Source: Annona cherimola
Taxonomy: Eukaryota > Streptophyta > Magnoliopsida > Magnoliales > Annonaceae
DNA length: 64,000 bases
NCBI GenBank assembly: GCA_030490835.1
Contig: CM059971.1
Location: forward strand, 77,704,224 to 77,768,223
Direction of reading: 5' to 3'
The notes below the pieces were generated by a model. The model was given only the letters and a program-made list of their open reading frames with translations. It made no database searches and was not told where the DNA came from. Made by a program: the position numbers and the translations under genes. Shown here in pieces: positions 11,402 through 23,600 of this stretch (position 1 is the first letter of the stretch; each line of letters starts with the position of its first letter).

Positions 11402-12781
11402 CGTCAAACTAGAGGTGCAACTCGGGTAGGGTACCCATAGGCACTCACTAACTCAACCTTAAATTGAGTAAAATATGGTAGAAAATTTTACTCATGAGTA
11501 TAGATAGGGTATGATTCATTACCCAACCTTCTAAATAGGGTAAGGGTAGGATAGGCATGCTGGATACCTGAAACCGACCCACATGTATAAGTAATTATAC
11601 GTATACAAATAAATATATTAATGTACTAGTTTTTACTTATCCACATTGACTGCACCATCTCCCTTACTAAGCGGCAATTTGAGTGCAAGCCCAAATATCA
11701 TTCCCGAATTTTCATCCTCTCATCTTCGAAATAAGCCTCTTGACTAAACCTAAAAATTTCGCAATCTCACCAGCCGCTCCAAGCCTCCATAGCTTCACAA
11801 CCTTCACTTCGGCGCCAAAAAGAGAAAGATCAAAAAGGAAAACCCTTGTAATCTCAGGCAACGTGCTTGGTGGATCTGAGGTATTGTGCTTGACATCTTG
11901 ATCTCAGGTGGCATGGCTTGGTGGATCTGAGGTATCCTGCTCGACATCTTGATCTTAGGTGGCATGCTAGGCAGATCTCAGGTGGCACACTAAGCAGCTT
12001 AATCTCAGGCGGCGTGTTCAATCTTCTTATCCCATGTAGCTGGACGAAACCCTAACGATGACGACACAACTCTTTCTTCCATCTTCTTGTCATTTCTCTT
12101 CCATCTCATTTCTTCCTCTTCCATTCTCGTCACCTTGTAGCAAGTCTGTAGAAATCAGCTCAAGTTCCACTCGTCTCTGTTGAATGGTAATATCCGCCTC
12201 TTTCAAACGTTAGTCTTACCTTATGATGCTTTTTTTCTTTTTTTTTCCTCTCATCATTAATTGTTTGTTACATGCATTATCAAAAAATACATGGTATTTT
12301 GGTAGAAAATGAAATCTAAAATCAGCAAACATTATCAATCCGACGGATCTCTGTTTGGTCACTTGCTTTCTCAAGTTGTGTAATTTGTAAGTATATTCCT
12401 CTATTTCTTTTTTTTGATTAAATATTCCTCTATTTCTTGATATGTTGAAATTATGATAATCTTGCCAATATGCTGAAATTATAGTTGGATACTCTTGCTA
12501 TTTATGTTGTTGATCTGTTAATGCAATTTGCACGACTAGCTTGGTTTCTATTAACTTAATATATTATCATTGGTTTGATTTCACATGTTACCATTGGTTA
12601 TTATGGAACCAATTTGAAACCGGAATTGAAAACCGACCCTATGGGTAATGTGTAGGGTAGAATATAGTAAGAAACAACCCTGTAAGTGGGTAGGGTAAGG
12701 TAAGCTTTTTAGAAATAGGGTATGGGTAGGGTACACCCTTACTCGAACTGAACCGACCCGAATTGCACCCTTACGCCAAAC
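11402..12781. mobile_element. hAT-type element with a GC-richer interior (1.36 kb)
   Basis: The element at 11410-12773 starts TAGAGGTGCAACTCGGGTAG and ends CCGAATTGCACCCTTA, imperfect terminal inverted repeats of hAT type. Flanks are CGTCAAAC (11402-11409) and CGCCAAAC (12774-12781), an 8-bp duplication with one mismatch. Subterminal DNA on both sides repeats GGGTAGGGTA-like words. The interior (about 11660-12180) is richer in GC and contains a 50-bp tandem repeat and a 72-codon open frame at 11683-11901 that I cannot assign. The interior could be captured genomic DNA. No transposase remnant was recognised, so the element is non-autonomous. Confidence 0.78.
11852..11952. repeat. Tandem repeat of about 50 bp inside the hAT-type element
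   Basis: Two good copies (11852-11901 and 11902-11952) share 'tctcagg', 'cttggtggatctgaggta' and 'gacatcttga'. Further partial units continue to about 12010. Confidence 0.75.
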
Positions 12782-12994
12782 ACATTAGAAAAAGACACCC
12801 CTTCCAATATTTCTATGAGTTGCATCATTGGACCATGACTTTTTAATGGGCAAACACTCCCCTATAAATAAATTTTTTAAAAAAAGAAAATTTCCCTAAA
12901 GCCTAATCCAACTAGTACTTCTCATAGCCAAGCTCTTTGGAATCTGAAATATGGCTGCATTTATGGCACTAGATACTTATTTTTCTGCCAAATG

Positions 12995-13150
12995 GAAGTA
13001 AGGCCCACCCTGATGGTAGTGTGCCCCAAATGAGTTAGGTGACAAGTTCAAACCCTCACAATGGTAACTTAATAAAGAGTATAGCTGGTGGCATCGGTTT
13101 CCCCTCGGTGCATGGAAATGTCCACCGTATAGATAAATTTATAAATTTTG
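12995..13150 (+). repeat. Possible tRNA-derived SINE fragment
   Basis: A box-A-like region (AAGGCCCACCCTGATGGTAG) is followed about 35 bases later by a box-B-like AAGTTCAAACCCTC, then by a body with a C/T-rich patch ('ggtttcccctcggtgcatgg'). The arrangement fits plant tRNA-derived SINEs. No target duplication or oligo(A) tail was defined. Confidence 0.35.
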
Positions 13151-15402
13151 TTAAAAATTTTGTTAGTTGTGTCATAGAACATTGTAAGAATGTCTTAAAG
13201 CTTAGTTGAAAAAATATCAATTGAGATGATTATAAAATATCCATTAAAAAATTGAAGTGAGGCCCACAATATTTATGTAATCCAAGTTGAGCATCTGACA
13301 GCTCACAAATGGCTGGAAGTGCAGATGGTTAGACCAATACGAAAATGAATACACGTGTTGAGGACCTTTAGGCGTATAAAACTCTTGCAGAGAGAGATAT
13401 ATATATGTGTGTGTGTGGATGGGGGTATATGGAGTGATGAATTTGCGCCACTTAATACTGAAAATTCAAGTCATTCAGATGTTGGCCAAGATGACAGATG
13501 GATAGCCCACAGACTAATGTATCATACCGATTCAATCGTTTAAAGTATGATGCAGGTGATACCACACACACATAATATAAGGCAATTCAGAGAGGGGAAG
13601 CTAACCAACGAACAATCTTCTTTAGAAGTCTGATGTAGGTGCTACCACATATCAAAATATATATCTAGGAAATTTCAAATATATATATCTAGGAAAGATG
13701 TTGTTAGCCTGAAATAAGCAAATGTTTCACTTAAAATTATAATATAATATATTATATAAGGACGTTCAACATATCTTATAAAATGAAAGTATATTGAATA
13801 GCTAAGGGTTTCAAGTGCAATGTTCTACGTGTTGTATACTTGGATTATATTAGTATTGAATACATAATATTATCGAGTATGTCAATTGAAACAGACAGTT
13901 TTGAAAATATATTGTTTGGACATCCAAGTTGGTAGCATTTGAATATTATATTTCTTATAATATAATGTAGGTATGAAAGTTAGAGAGTTTTATGAAAGAT
14001 ATATTGTATATAACAATATTCTAAAGGTAGAAGAATTGGGGTCCAGGGGTGTTTCTTTTATACTATTAATAATATAATAGTGTGTTGGGATACACATCTA
14101 GAAGATTGACTCATGATGCATCAATTGAAATCTTCATCCAAGCATGCTACGAACGGTTTCATGGAAGAAACTCATAATTCTGTTTCTATATGATTTAACT
14201 GCATATGGTATATATTAAAAAAAAGAAAAAGAAATGGTAGGTTATCTAATTGACTCAGGTGGGTTTTCTCATTAGTGATATTCATTAAACCGTTAGTATA
14301 TTTCATTGGATGAATTTGTGGGTGGAGATGATTCCATGTTGCATTAGCACTTAAGATAATTAGTGTTGATGGTTGAAGTCAATAGAACGGATGATCTAGT
14401 AATAATAGTTTTGTACAAATTTTGATTATATATTTGAATTGGTTAATGGCATGGGATAAATTAAATTTAGTATGATTTTTTTATTTATGTGGTGATGATT
14501 TAACTTATGAGAAATGGTGAAAATTAGGTTTTGTTATACAAAGTGGGCAATGTTAAATTTTTACTAAATTTATTAGATGAGCAAGGGATTATAATTGTTG
14601 TGGAATTTAATGAAATTACAATTTTGTCATTGAATATTAAATTTTCTAGTAATCTGATATGAAGTGAATTTAATGGCATTTTATTGGAAGAATATAAGAA
14701 AGGAAATTTGGGTATGGATTACTTATATAGTTGAAATTTTGGGTGAAAAAAATTAGAAAATATATTAACGAAAGTTTATTTGTGTTTTAAAGATAAATGA
14801 CTCAAGTTTGAGCTTAATGTTGGAATCAATGGGGAAAATATTGGATTTGCGGATAGAGGAAAGTAGGAGCTTTGATTTAAGCTTTGAGAATTTTTATGCT
14901 TTCTTGTGTATGTGATGGACTGTGTCAATGCATCTCAATGTGAATTAATAAATTTTATTTTTAGCAAATTTTATATGATTTTGTGGTATTTCTTATATTT
15001 GAATTATTTACAAAGCAATTTCAGTTTCCAGCTTTGATTCATATTTGAGAAAGGATAGTTTAGTATGTCATAAGCATAATGTTTGAATGCAGCATAACAT
15101 GAGAAAGATAACTTAAAGATAACACTGAGAGTAATTCCAGTCCGTGGGCTACCAAGTTAAAGAAGAAATAAAGTTAAATGGTTAAATGCATAAGCATAAG
15201 CAAATGCATAGCAGAATGAATATGAGCATTGATATGTTAAATATTTGTTAAAGTTCAATATTTCAATTATTTTTGAGTTGATTTTTCAATATTTAGTCAT
15301 TTTCATTCATTTTCGTACTTATTGAGTTTGCCCAGGCTCATTTCAATTTTTCTATTTTTTAGTTAACAAGAAAAGCAAAAGACACAGGACATTAGTGGTC
15401 TC
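13151..15402. other. Intergenic DNA without a recognised gene
   Basis: About 2.2 kb of AT-rich DNA. Visible items are a short TA/GT microsatellite near 13400-13417 and a roughly 50-bp segment at 13575-13625 that resembles 20108-20158 at the 3' flank of the receptor-kinase gene. No coding signal was recognised. Confidence 0.4.
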
Positions 15403-17267
15403 AACAAGATGAATTTTACCATGAGTAGCGTATCTGGCAAAAAATTCAAGGGTGGAAAGGGCGTCTTCTGGCCTGGGGTGGGAAAGAGGTTTTAATCAAG
15501 GCTGTTGCACAAGCCATTCCGTCTTATACCATGAGTATCTTTCTGCTCCCTAGGTCCTTCTGTCAGACTATCAATGGAATGTTGAGCAAATTTTGGTGGG
15601 GTGAGAAGGGAGATAAAAGGAAGATGAGTTGGGTGGCTTGGATGGAGATGTGTAAACCCAAGCGGGCGGGAGGGATGGGGTTCAGAGATATAACTGCATT
15701 CAACTACGCCCTTCTAGCTAAACAAGTATGGAGATTATCATCTAGCACTGCTTTCTTTTTTCATGAGGTGCTAAAAGCTAGATATTTTCCAAACTCGGAT
15801 ATTTGGAGCTGTAAAGAGGGACCTTCTGACTCCTACACGTGGAAGAGCATTCTCAGGGCACGGGATGCGATCCAATCCGGCTACAAATGGAGAGTAGGCG
15901 ATGGCAAGAGGATTCAATTTTTCCAGGATGTCTGGCTTAAATCTATTGTGAGCAAGGCAGGCCCTCTCCCTTTATCCATCCCGGAGGATGTCCCGGTCAG
16001 TCATTTCATCAATGAAGAGACAAAATCGTGGATCAAGGATAAGGTAGTGGCTGTGGCAGGTGAGGTTGGTTGGCAGGAAATTAGGCTTCTACCACTTCCC
16101 CGAGGCGAAGAAAAGGATTGTGTCTTCTGGGTACACAAACCAACTGGTCAATTCTCGGTCTAGTCGGCTCACAGGATGCTTTCTCCGACCATGGTTAATC
16201 CTCATCTGGCTTGCTGCTATTGGGCTATTTGGAGGACTAGGCTTTCTAGTAAGGTGATGATTTTTGGTTGGCGGTTACTAAAGAATGCTCTCCTGACATT
16301 GTTAAACTTGTCGCATAGGGGAGTAGCTGTTGATGTTGCTTGCGTGCTTTGCAAGAGGGAGGTAGAAGATATTGACCACTTGTTTCTGGGTTGCGCTCGT
16401 ATTGCGAGGATCAGTCATTTAGCTGCTTGTCGGTGCTCTCCAGTGTTGTTGGTGACGGAAACTTTGAGAATCCTTTCTAGTAGAAACAAACTGGATGAGC
16501 TGGCTTTTTTCATTGTGTACTGTTGAAGAATCTGGTTTTTGCAAAACAAATTCAGGGAGGAGGGTGTCCAACCAAATTTTGCTGATACTCTAGGGTGGTG
16601 TCATGCTTTTATCGAACAACTTAGGAGGGCGAAACTCCTTGGTCAAGCGTGCGTCCTTGATCGCCCACTTGTGGCCAAGTGGACTAAACCCCCTTGTGGT
16701 GTATTCAAGATGAACATTGACGCGCGATGCATGGAGGAGAGGAAGGTCATGGGGTTAGCAGCAGTGATAAGGGACTCCCGTAGATTCTTCATAGCCGCTA
16801 AAGGGTAGAGATGGAAGGGTGTGGCGAAGCCGTTGCTAACGGAAGCGAATGCTTTTCTCATGGGTACCAAGTGGGCGCTCCATCTTAATTTAGGTAAAAT
16901 CCAGATTGAATCCGACTTTCTTCTGCTTTGCACTTACCTATCAAATGATTGCACGATCTAGTCACCAGTGGGACATGTTGTTTCTGAAATCAGATCCATC
17001 CTCGCTACTAATGCTCACATCTCTATACACCATGTACTTAGGCAAGGAAATGAGGTGGCCCATTCGATTGCTGATTTGGCTTCCTTTTCTGCATTGGATC
17101 ATCTTACTTGGTGGGGAAACCCCCCCAAGTCATTATTGGTAAAATTTGTACGGACAATTTTTTAGCAATGAATTGCGTGGATTACTCTTCTCCGAACCTA
17201 TTTCACTTGGAAAGGGGGTCGGGTTAGAGTAATTCTTTTATCAAAAAAAAAACAAGATGAATTTTAC
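15403..17267 (+). mobile_element. 5'-truncated L1-type LINE with 17-bp target duplication
   Basis: The insert at 15420-17250 is flanked by identical 17-mers, AACAAGATGAATTTTAC, at 15403-15419 and 17251-17267. It ends in an oligo(A)-type tail (TATCAAAAAAAA) after a GGGTTAGAGTAATTC motif. Direct target duplication, 3' A tail and loss of the 5' part are the signs of target-primed reverse transcription. Only the end of ORF2 is kept. The 3' end matches that of the longer LINE at 43366-47532, so both belong to one family. Confidence 0.93.
15420..17165 (+). pseudogene. LINE ORF2 C-terminal remnant: zf-RVT region and RNase H-like domain
   Basis: The frame at 15425-16163 encodes the segment after the reverse transcriptase in plant L1 elements (IPSYTMSIFLLPRSFCQ, GMLSKFWWGEKGDKRK, MGFRDITAFNYALLAKQVWR). 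The next frame, 16176-16526, carries the zinc-finger-like end CVLCKREVEDIDHLFLGC. The last, 16539-17165 with further shifts and an in-frame stop near 16806, is an RNase H-like domain (WTKPPCGVFKMNIDA, AAVIRDSRRFFIAAKG). At least two frameshifts and several stops disable it. Reverse transcriptase and endonuclease are absent because of 5' truncation. Confidence 0.9.
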
Positions 17268-17384
17268 TATTTATGTAGTGAGATTAGAAAATAATTTTGA
17301 TGGACAATAAGGAAGTTGATGTAAATTTCCATAATTATTAAAGAAATGTAATTATTGATTTAGCATTTTCTCTTAACTTGACTG

Positions 17385-17625
17385 GTCTTAGCAGTTTTTA
17401 GGAAGTATTGGCCGGCAACATGTTATAGAATGTTAAAATTTTAAAAATAAAAATATATATATACATATATCCAAAAATGATAAAACTTAGTTTATATGTT
17501 AAATACACTTGAACAAACAAGTGAATCCAAAAAAATTTTAAAAATTTTGTAAATTAGTTTTTGAAGTGAGCTACATGAGGCATTTGCTTAATCACACTTA
17601 GTCCGGGTTAACAAGATCACTTCTA
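17385..17625. repeat. MITE-like remnant of the GGTTAACAAGATCAC family
   Basis: The right end reads TTAGTCCGGGTTAACAAGATCACTTC, of which the last bases match the right end of the foldback at 41459-41853 (GCTAACAGGATCACTTC). The interior 'aatgataaaacttagtttat' and 'gttaaatacacttgaacaaa' recur at 31430-31480, 38860-38910 and 41710-41750. The left end is eroded. Confidence 0.55.
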
Positions 17626-17649
17626 TATGTTTATATAAGAAACATTTCA

Positions 17650-17987
17650 GTGCATATAAATGCACTTACACCAAAAATAGGTCTCATATTATCATAAAAT
17701 ATACATTTACTTCACCTATTATATTTAGAATTGTTTCTTTTCTTAGCATACCAATTTCTATCCAAATTTGACATGTGTATGAGCTCCGTCTGAAAATGAT
17801 ACAAAATCAACATAATAAAATAGTTCGATACAAATAACAATTTTAAAGTTGTTTTTTCGACATATAAACTGTTTAAGATATAATTCATATATGAATAAAT
17901 AATTGTATAAAATATTAATGCATTTAAATACATATAGGGCTTATTTTGAGTCAAATGTGCTATAATTTATGGTGCATGTAAATGCAC
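17650..17987. mobile_element. MITE of the GTTGATTTT-core family with GTGCAT ends
   Basis: Near-identical 16-mers GTGCATATAAATGCAC (17650-17665) and GTGCATGTAAATGCAC (17972-17987), each close to palindromic, bound a 338-bp segment. The interior matches the palindrome arms at 35036-35775 ('tcacctattatatttagaattgtt', 'taccaatttctatccaaatt', 'aaaatcaacataataaaata'). It is non-coding. No target duplication was defined. Confidence 0.6.
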
Positions 17988-17994
17988 GGTAACA

Positions 17995-18320
17995 TATCTA
18001 CATATATAACCTCCTTTATTTTTAATATCTTGATGGCTAATGAAAAATTCACTCCTTCTACTGTATTTAACATAATTTATATTATCTTGAAAACATTTTT
18101 ATTTGTCTAACATTACTGGGCATAAGCTCAATTGAAAATCAACATAATAAAATGTTTAAATATTAAATATTAATTTTAAAGTTATATTTTCAACCTCTAA
18201 ACTGTCTAAGATATTATTTCAAAATAATTCTAATATATGTGTCAATGGATCTAAGTATTTTTTATAATTTACACATGAATATATATTTTTCAATAAATAT
18301 GACTCATAAACATACTTAAA
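17995..18320. repeat. Further degenerate copy of the GTTGATTTT-core family
   Basis: Contains 'aaaatcaacataataaaatg', 'taaactgtctaagatat' and 'aatatgactcataaacat', in the order seen in the neighbouring MITE and at 29980-30370. It abuts the left end of the Mutator-like element. Confidence 0.45.
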
Positions 18321-18533
18321 AGTTTTTTGCATGGTAAACCCTCTAACTTTGCCTTTTTGTATTTTCAACCCTAAACTTTGGCAGTTTATATTTTAAATAC
18401 TAGAAACTTTGTTTCTTTGCATTTTAAATCCTAGCATGTAACGGTGATTAAAACCATGGTTAAATACATGAAATGTCATAAATACCCTTGGACGCAGAAA
18501 AATGTAAATGCTCGCCGTCTCCTAATTCCTAAA

Positions 18534-18556
18534 GCGGCGGCGGCGGCGGCGGCGGC
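18534..18556. repeat. (GCG)n microsatellite
   Basis: About 7.7 perfect copies of GCG in otherwise AT-rich DNA, inside the Mutator-like element near its left end. It resembles CGG runs in plant gene leaders, which fits captured gene DNA. Confidence 0.9.
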
Positions 18557-19609
18557 AAAGTCGTGATAAAAATTTACAAAGATAAGAGAATTTATCTTCA
18601 CCCACTTGATGAATTTTATTCGGATTACATGATTTTTTGTATTGTTTTCTCTGAAGCTTTATTCGAGAAAAGACTGTGTGATCTGACCTCCGATCAACAA
18701 CATACGGCCATCAATGTTGGATGGTGAAGGGATGGGGTTTTCCATCAAAATTTTCTGGTTTAGTAGGCTGTGGCAGGATTTTCATGGGTTTTTAATGAAG
18801 TGGCTTCTTGGAGCTGCTCTTATCAGCAGTTTGTTGGCTGATTGTGGCCTAATTTTATTGGTAATCGACAGTAGGCACTTGGGCGGTTCGCAAGGCTGTG
18901 GTTGCCATGGATGGCAGCATGTGGTAGTAGTGGCACCTACTCTGATGAAGATGGGTTCCGTCGATGACAAAGATGGCATCGATAGATGAAAACAACACAT
19001 ATTTTGATGGGGACGAGATGTGTTTTGTCGGTGATTCCAGAGGGCGCCAAATCTGACCAATGGTTTCGTTATGTGTGAGTAAAATTGCCCTAAGAATTCC
19101 CTGCTTCAATGTAAGAGAAAGAAGGAAACAGCGGGCAAATCAAGGCTGCTAGATTTGGAACTGCTAATTGGATTACTGGAATTTGCAGGGGATTAACTGA
19201 TCGGCTGCTACGGATCTGTTGCGTTGCATCTGCTCCTTGCTTTGGCTGATTTTGGAAAATGGGGAGGATGAAGATAGCGGCTTCTATTTTAATGGAGTTT
19301 GCGACCGGTTGGGTTTTTCGTGGCTGCTTGGTGGCACTGCTACTAATTTGAAAGTTTTGTTGCTGGAATTAACAGATGATGCAACTTGAGATGGATTACT
19401 GTCTCTCTTATTGCAAAATTTCATGATGTTGATAATGGGGACCATGTCTGCCGAAATTGTTACCGCCCACTGCAAATCGTTGTTGCTAAATGAGAGCTAC
19501 CGAACGGGTTTTAATGGTTGCCCTGTATTCGATTATTGATTTTATCTGTGGATTGATTATCGTCGGATACAAATGCGATGCGCGAATTCTAACCCGAAGC
19601 ACCAATGGC

Positions 19610-19777
19610 TGCCAGCACAAATCGACGAGAATTTTCTGGCGGAGGCATGCTTGGACAAGGAATGAGACTTGGTGATTGACGATCTGGATTTCCAAGAATG
19701 AACGCCAGCACAGGTCGACGAGAGCTTGGACAAGGAATGGGACTCCGGTGGCTGGCGATCAGGATTTCCATGGAACG
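19610..19777. repeat. Imperfect tandem repeat inside the Mutator-like element
   Basis: Two units, roughly 19610-19695 and 19703-19777, share 'gccagcaca', 'tcgacgagag', 'cttggacaaggaatg' and 'atttccaagaatgaac'-type words, the second being shorter. Confidence 0.65.
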
Positions 19778-20103
19778 CCGACCCTTTCTCGTCTGATCCA
19801 TGGCAGCTATGGATGGGCTTTGTTTCAAGACAATGGAGCACCAAAAATGGTGCTCCGATTGTGCATGCGTATCCATGCACTTATAACATATGTTAAATTG
19901 GTCTAAGCCATGAAAATGTCTCTGAAAGGTCATTTGTGTCATTTTGAAACTATCGGTGTGCAAATAGTCATGTTTCGCGTGTTTTAAAGACAGTTTTAAT
20001 CACCGTTATAACTGGGGATTTAAAATGCAAAGAATGAAGAAACTAAGTTTTCAGAATTTAAAATGCAAATAAGCAATGTTAGAGGGTTTACCATGCGAAA
20101 AAC

Positions 20104-20642
20104 CTGCATATAAAAGCAATTCACAGGGGAAGCTAACCAACCAAGAATCTTCTTTTTATGAAAGAAAATGAAGAAGAGAGACTGTTCTTTAATTCTTTCT
20201 TCCACGACTATGCTATAAAAGAGACAAAACTGAAGGGAAATGTAAAAACTTCACAGGATATGAAAATAATTTACAGTGTAGAATAGCCTATTACATATTG
20301 TTACGGTCAACGAGTTCATTTTTAAGACAGACAGATACAAGCATTTGTTTCAGATTTTCTTTGTTGTCTTGTTTTTTCTTTTTTGGACTTTTGCATGCCA
20401 ACCTCCCAAAGATACATCTTGTACAAGCGACAGGAATCTGCACCATGGCTGGGGCAACAGGAAAAAATAGGTGGAGAAAAGAGAACTAGAAAAGAAAAAA
20501 GAAAAGAGGTCTGTCTATGGGAATAAGAGAGAGGTTGGCAGCAGTATCATTGAAATGCGGAGAGGTTTGAAGCATGAATTACATGAGTCATGTATGAAAG
20601 AACAACAGAGAGACTTTACAAGACAGAAGGAAATGGTTTTAG
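20104..20642. other. 3' flank and probable 3' UTR of the receptor pseudokinase gene
   Basis: Between the Mutator-like element and the stop codon at 20643. No separate gene was seen. The Mutator-like element ends about 540 bases beyond the stop, close to the gene's 3' end. A stretch at 20108-20158 resembles 13575-13625. Confidence 0.45.
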
Positions 20643-23600
20643 CTAGGTAGCCTCTACGGAGAGAATCTCAAGTTCTGCCCACCAAAGGGGAGATAACCTT
20701 GGAGCCGCACTCTCAGGTGAAATCGGGATCACTTCCTTCAGTTTCGTGACAGCTTCATTCATGGTCAGTCTCTGCCTTGGATCCTCATTTATACACTCCT
20801 GGATGACCTCACAAATGGCTTCTAACTCATTGTTCTTGAAGGACTTCAAGGAAGGGTCAATCATGTAGCTTAGACTACGATTCTCTTTCAAGTAACCAAT
20901 GGCCTGACGACAAGGCATTCTAGATATCAGCAAAAGAGAACTGTTTTCGTTGAAAACAATTTGCGCTTTTAATTTTTAGTTTTTTGTTTTCATCTTTAAT
21001 TACTTTTTCCTGAAAGTCAAGGAACTAGGCTCTAATTATTTACTGAATGTTGATAATGCTGAGTTATTAAGGTGTTTCTGCAAGTGCATGCCAGCAAATG
21101 AAACTAATCGAAGCTGAAAAACTCAGAAGAATGATGTATTACCAAGTCCGCAAGTGAGCCTTGATCCTTAGAATAAGGAAGCTTTCCAGATATGATTTCC
21201 AACGACACCAACCCAAAATTGAAGACATCGTTTTCCAGATCCACTGGTGGCATTTCTTCACGATCCAGATCATCAGGCAGCTTCGCGTTCTCTACGAGTT
21301 CCTTCCAAATGCCAACCTCCGCAATCTGAAAAGGGAATGAAAAAGTGCAGCTCATTATCCAAATCCAAATATATGATGAAAGTGACAATGCAACAGAAGC
21401 ATAGCAACCCACCTTGGCAGCATTGTCGTCTGTCAGGAGGACTGCTTTGGACACCAGACCAGGATGAGACACAGGTGGGTTCAACTCATGGTGCATGTAT
21501 TGGAGACAGTAAGCCAGCCCCATTATAATCCTCACTCTAGAAGGCCAGTCAAGATGTTCAGATTCTTTAGCTACACAACAAGGCAGCAAAAGGAAAGAAG
21601 AGAAACAAGCTCATCAGCACTTCATCCCTTCTTAACCAGAAGGCTACTGTTGGCCGTTCATGGCCCCCAAGATTAAACAGAATGTTACCAGACTTGCATT
21701 GCAGCTGCAAATGAACAAGTTCTGTTGGCCCTCATAAAAATGAACTAAAGTGCAAATGTGTTCGTTAAGCATGGTGAAAATCCTTACCATGCAGGCGTTC
21801 GTAAGCAGACCCACAAGAACAATACTCAAACACAAGCATCCGAAGGAATGGCTCATCCTCCTCGCAGTAGCCAAGAAGATTGACAAAGTTCTTGTGGTTT
21901 ATCCTTGACAACGTATGGATCTATATAGATACAGAATCCAAAAAAAAAAAAAGAGGAATGGGGATGGGTGTTAGATGGGAATTTAGTGCACAGATCATAA
22001 GAGCGAGAATATGTGAAAACTAATTAAACAATCAAATACCTTTCTTCTGAAGTGTGTTTCCGAACATTTTGACCATTCATCAGCAGACTTAATGATGGTA
22101 GAAGCAACACTTATCTCCACACCACTTGACAATGTTCCTTTGAAAACTGTACAGTACTCGTGAGTGTCAATAATATTGCTGAAATCTTCACAAGCAGTTT
22201 CTAGCTCTGCGCGATTCAGACTAGGCACCCCTGAAAAGTTTCAATATCTTATTGAGCATTTTTAATCAATGGGAAATATGCAGCAGGAAGATGCATTCAA
22301 TTTATAAGTAGTTGTCAACATTCAAAGACAGTTCTCTCAGTTTGAAGTTCTGTTCAACATAGTAAGACTGGCACTGTACAGGAAAGCTATCAAAGGACAC
22401 ATCATTCAGCTGTTGATGGCGTCCTATCCACTGTCCTTTGACTCTCTCTGTTCCAATGGACAATGATCTAAGCTCTTCGTCTCACAAGGTCCAAATTAGG
22501 TATGTTGGTTCAAGCGTTAGGAGAGACCTTTTGGGCATCTTCCATCTACCTGGGGCCTGCCACACGACAATTAGTACTAGCACCTAATGGTGGGCCCTTG
22601 CCCTTAATGTACTGCATGTGGGACCATCAAATGATCCAGGTAACATTATATATTCATTTTATCACTAATAGTTCTGTAGGCTACAAAAGAAATAGTCTGA
22701 AGGGACACTTACCAGTTACAAAAGCCTTTTGCAACTGACCACTTAATCCAGACTTCCAAGGACTAACAGGTGCCCTTCCTGGCCTACGACACACACAGAG
22801 AATGACTGCAGCAATGGAAAGAATTGCAGCCCCTGCAGGAAGAGCATAAACATATCTCCAATTTCCTGATCCAGTGTCTGATGTTTGGGTGTTATTGGCT
22901 GGTGTAGTCTGTGAATCAGTACTAGCAGGAGTTGTTGATGTTGGAGATTGTTTCTCCTTACTGTCAGGTATAGCAGGGAAAGAACCACTGCCAAAAGATG
23001 GCAGATTAGTAGCCTCTACTGAAGAAGCACCACTAGCAGGAACAGCTTGTACGTTACTAGATTCAGCAAGCCGTCTACGACGCATAGGACTTGGTAAATA
23101 CTCTATGTTCTGTAATAGATACGGTTCTTGTAAGCCTGGGTAGGACAAGAAGCACCTTGAATGTTATAAAGAAGGGGAGAAAAACTCAAATTAAGATATT
23201 CTGCAGCAGAGGATACACACATGGTTAAACCTACTCACTTGATAGATCTTCATGGCATTCCTCTCCACGTCCTCGCAATGATTGCTTACCTAAATTGAAC
23301 CTTGAAGGAAAACAATTTCATTACTTGGAGCACAAGTTTATGATAAGAACAATTGCTCAAACAAGAAGGAAGGGAAACAGTTGGACCATACAAAGGCAGG
23401 AATTGCAAAAGCTTCCTCTTCATTGGAGCCATGAAATCATTAGCTTTCTTGAAGTGTTTCAAGCTGCTCTGCAAGATGCTGCGAAGGGTATAGTTGATCA
23501 ATAGAACAAGATTAGACTATGCACTAGTGAATGGTAGAAACTAATTGCTTCTGGATGCTCCATATGATGATATTCAATGACATCCAATGAAGAGACGGAA

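Larger units (their letters stand above)
18322..20103. mobile_element. Non-autonomous Mutator-like element with long TIRs (1.78 kb)
   Basis: The left end (18322 onward: GTTTTTTGCATGGTAAACCC) and the inverted right end (from 20103: GTTTTTCGCATGGTAAACCC) match with small gaps over roughly 130 bases, continuing through TTTGCATTTTAAAT and TAACGGTGATTAAAAC. TIRs of this length without coding capacity are typical of Mutator-like elements. The interior is richer in GC than the surroundings and holds a (GCG)n run at 18534-18556 and a tandem repeat at 19610-19777, so it may be captured genomic DNA (a Pack-MULE-type element). I could not find a clean 9-bp target duplication. Open frames inside resemble no known protein. 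Confidence 0.7.

Noticed and set aside
17712..17954. 80-codon minus-strand frame
   Set aside because: Lies wholly inside a MITE, and equivalent frames occur in related MITEs (for example 36097-36315); these are non-coding repeats.
19557..19963. Two overlapping minus-strand frames of 107 and 124 codons
   Set aside because: They fall in the tandem repeat of the Mutator-like element and differ in protein sequence with no recognisable domain; they may be by-products of captured DNA.
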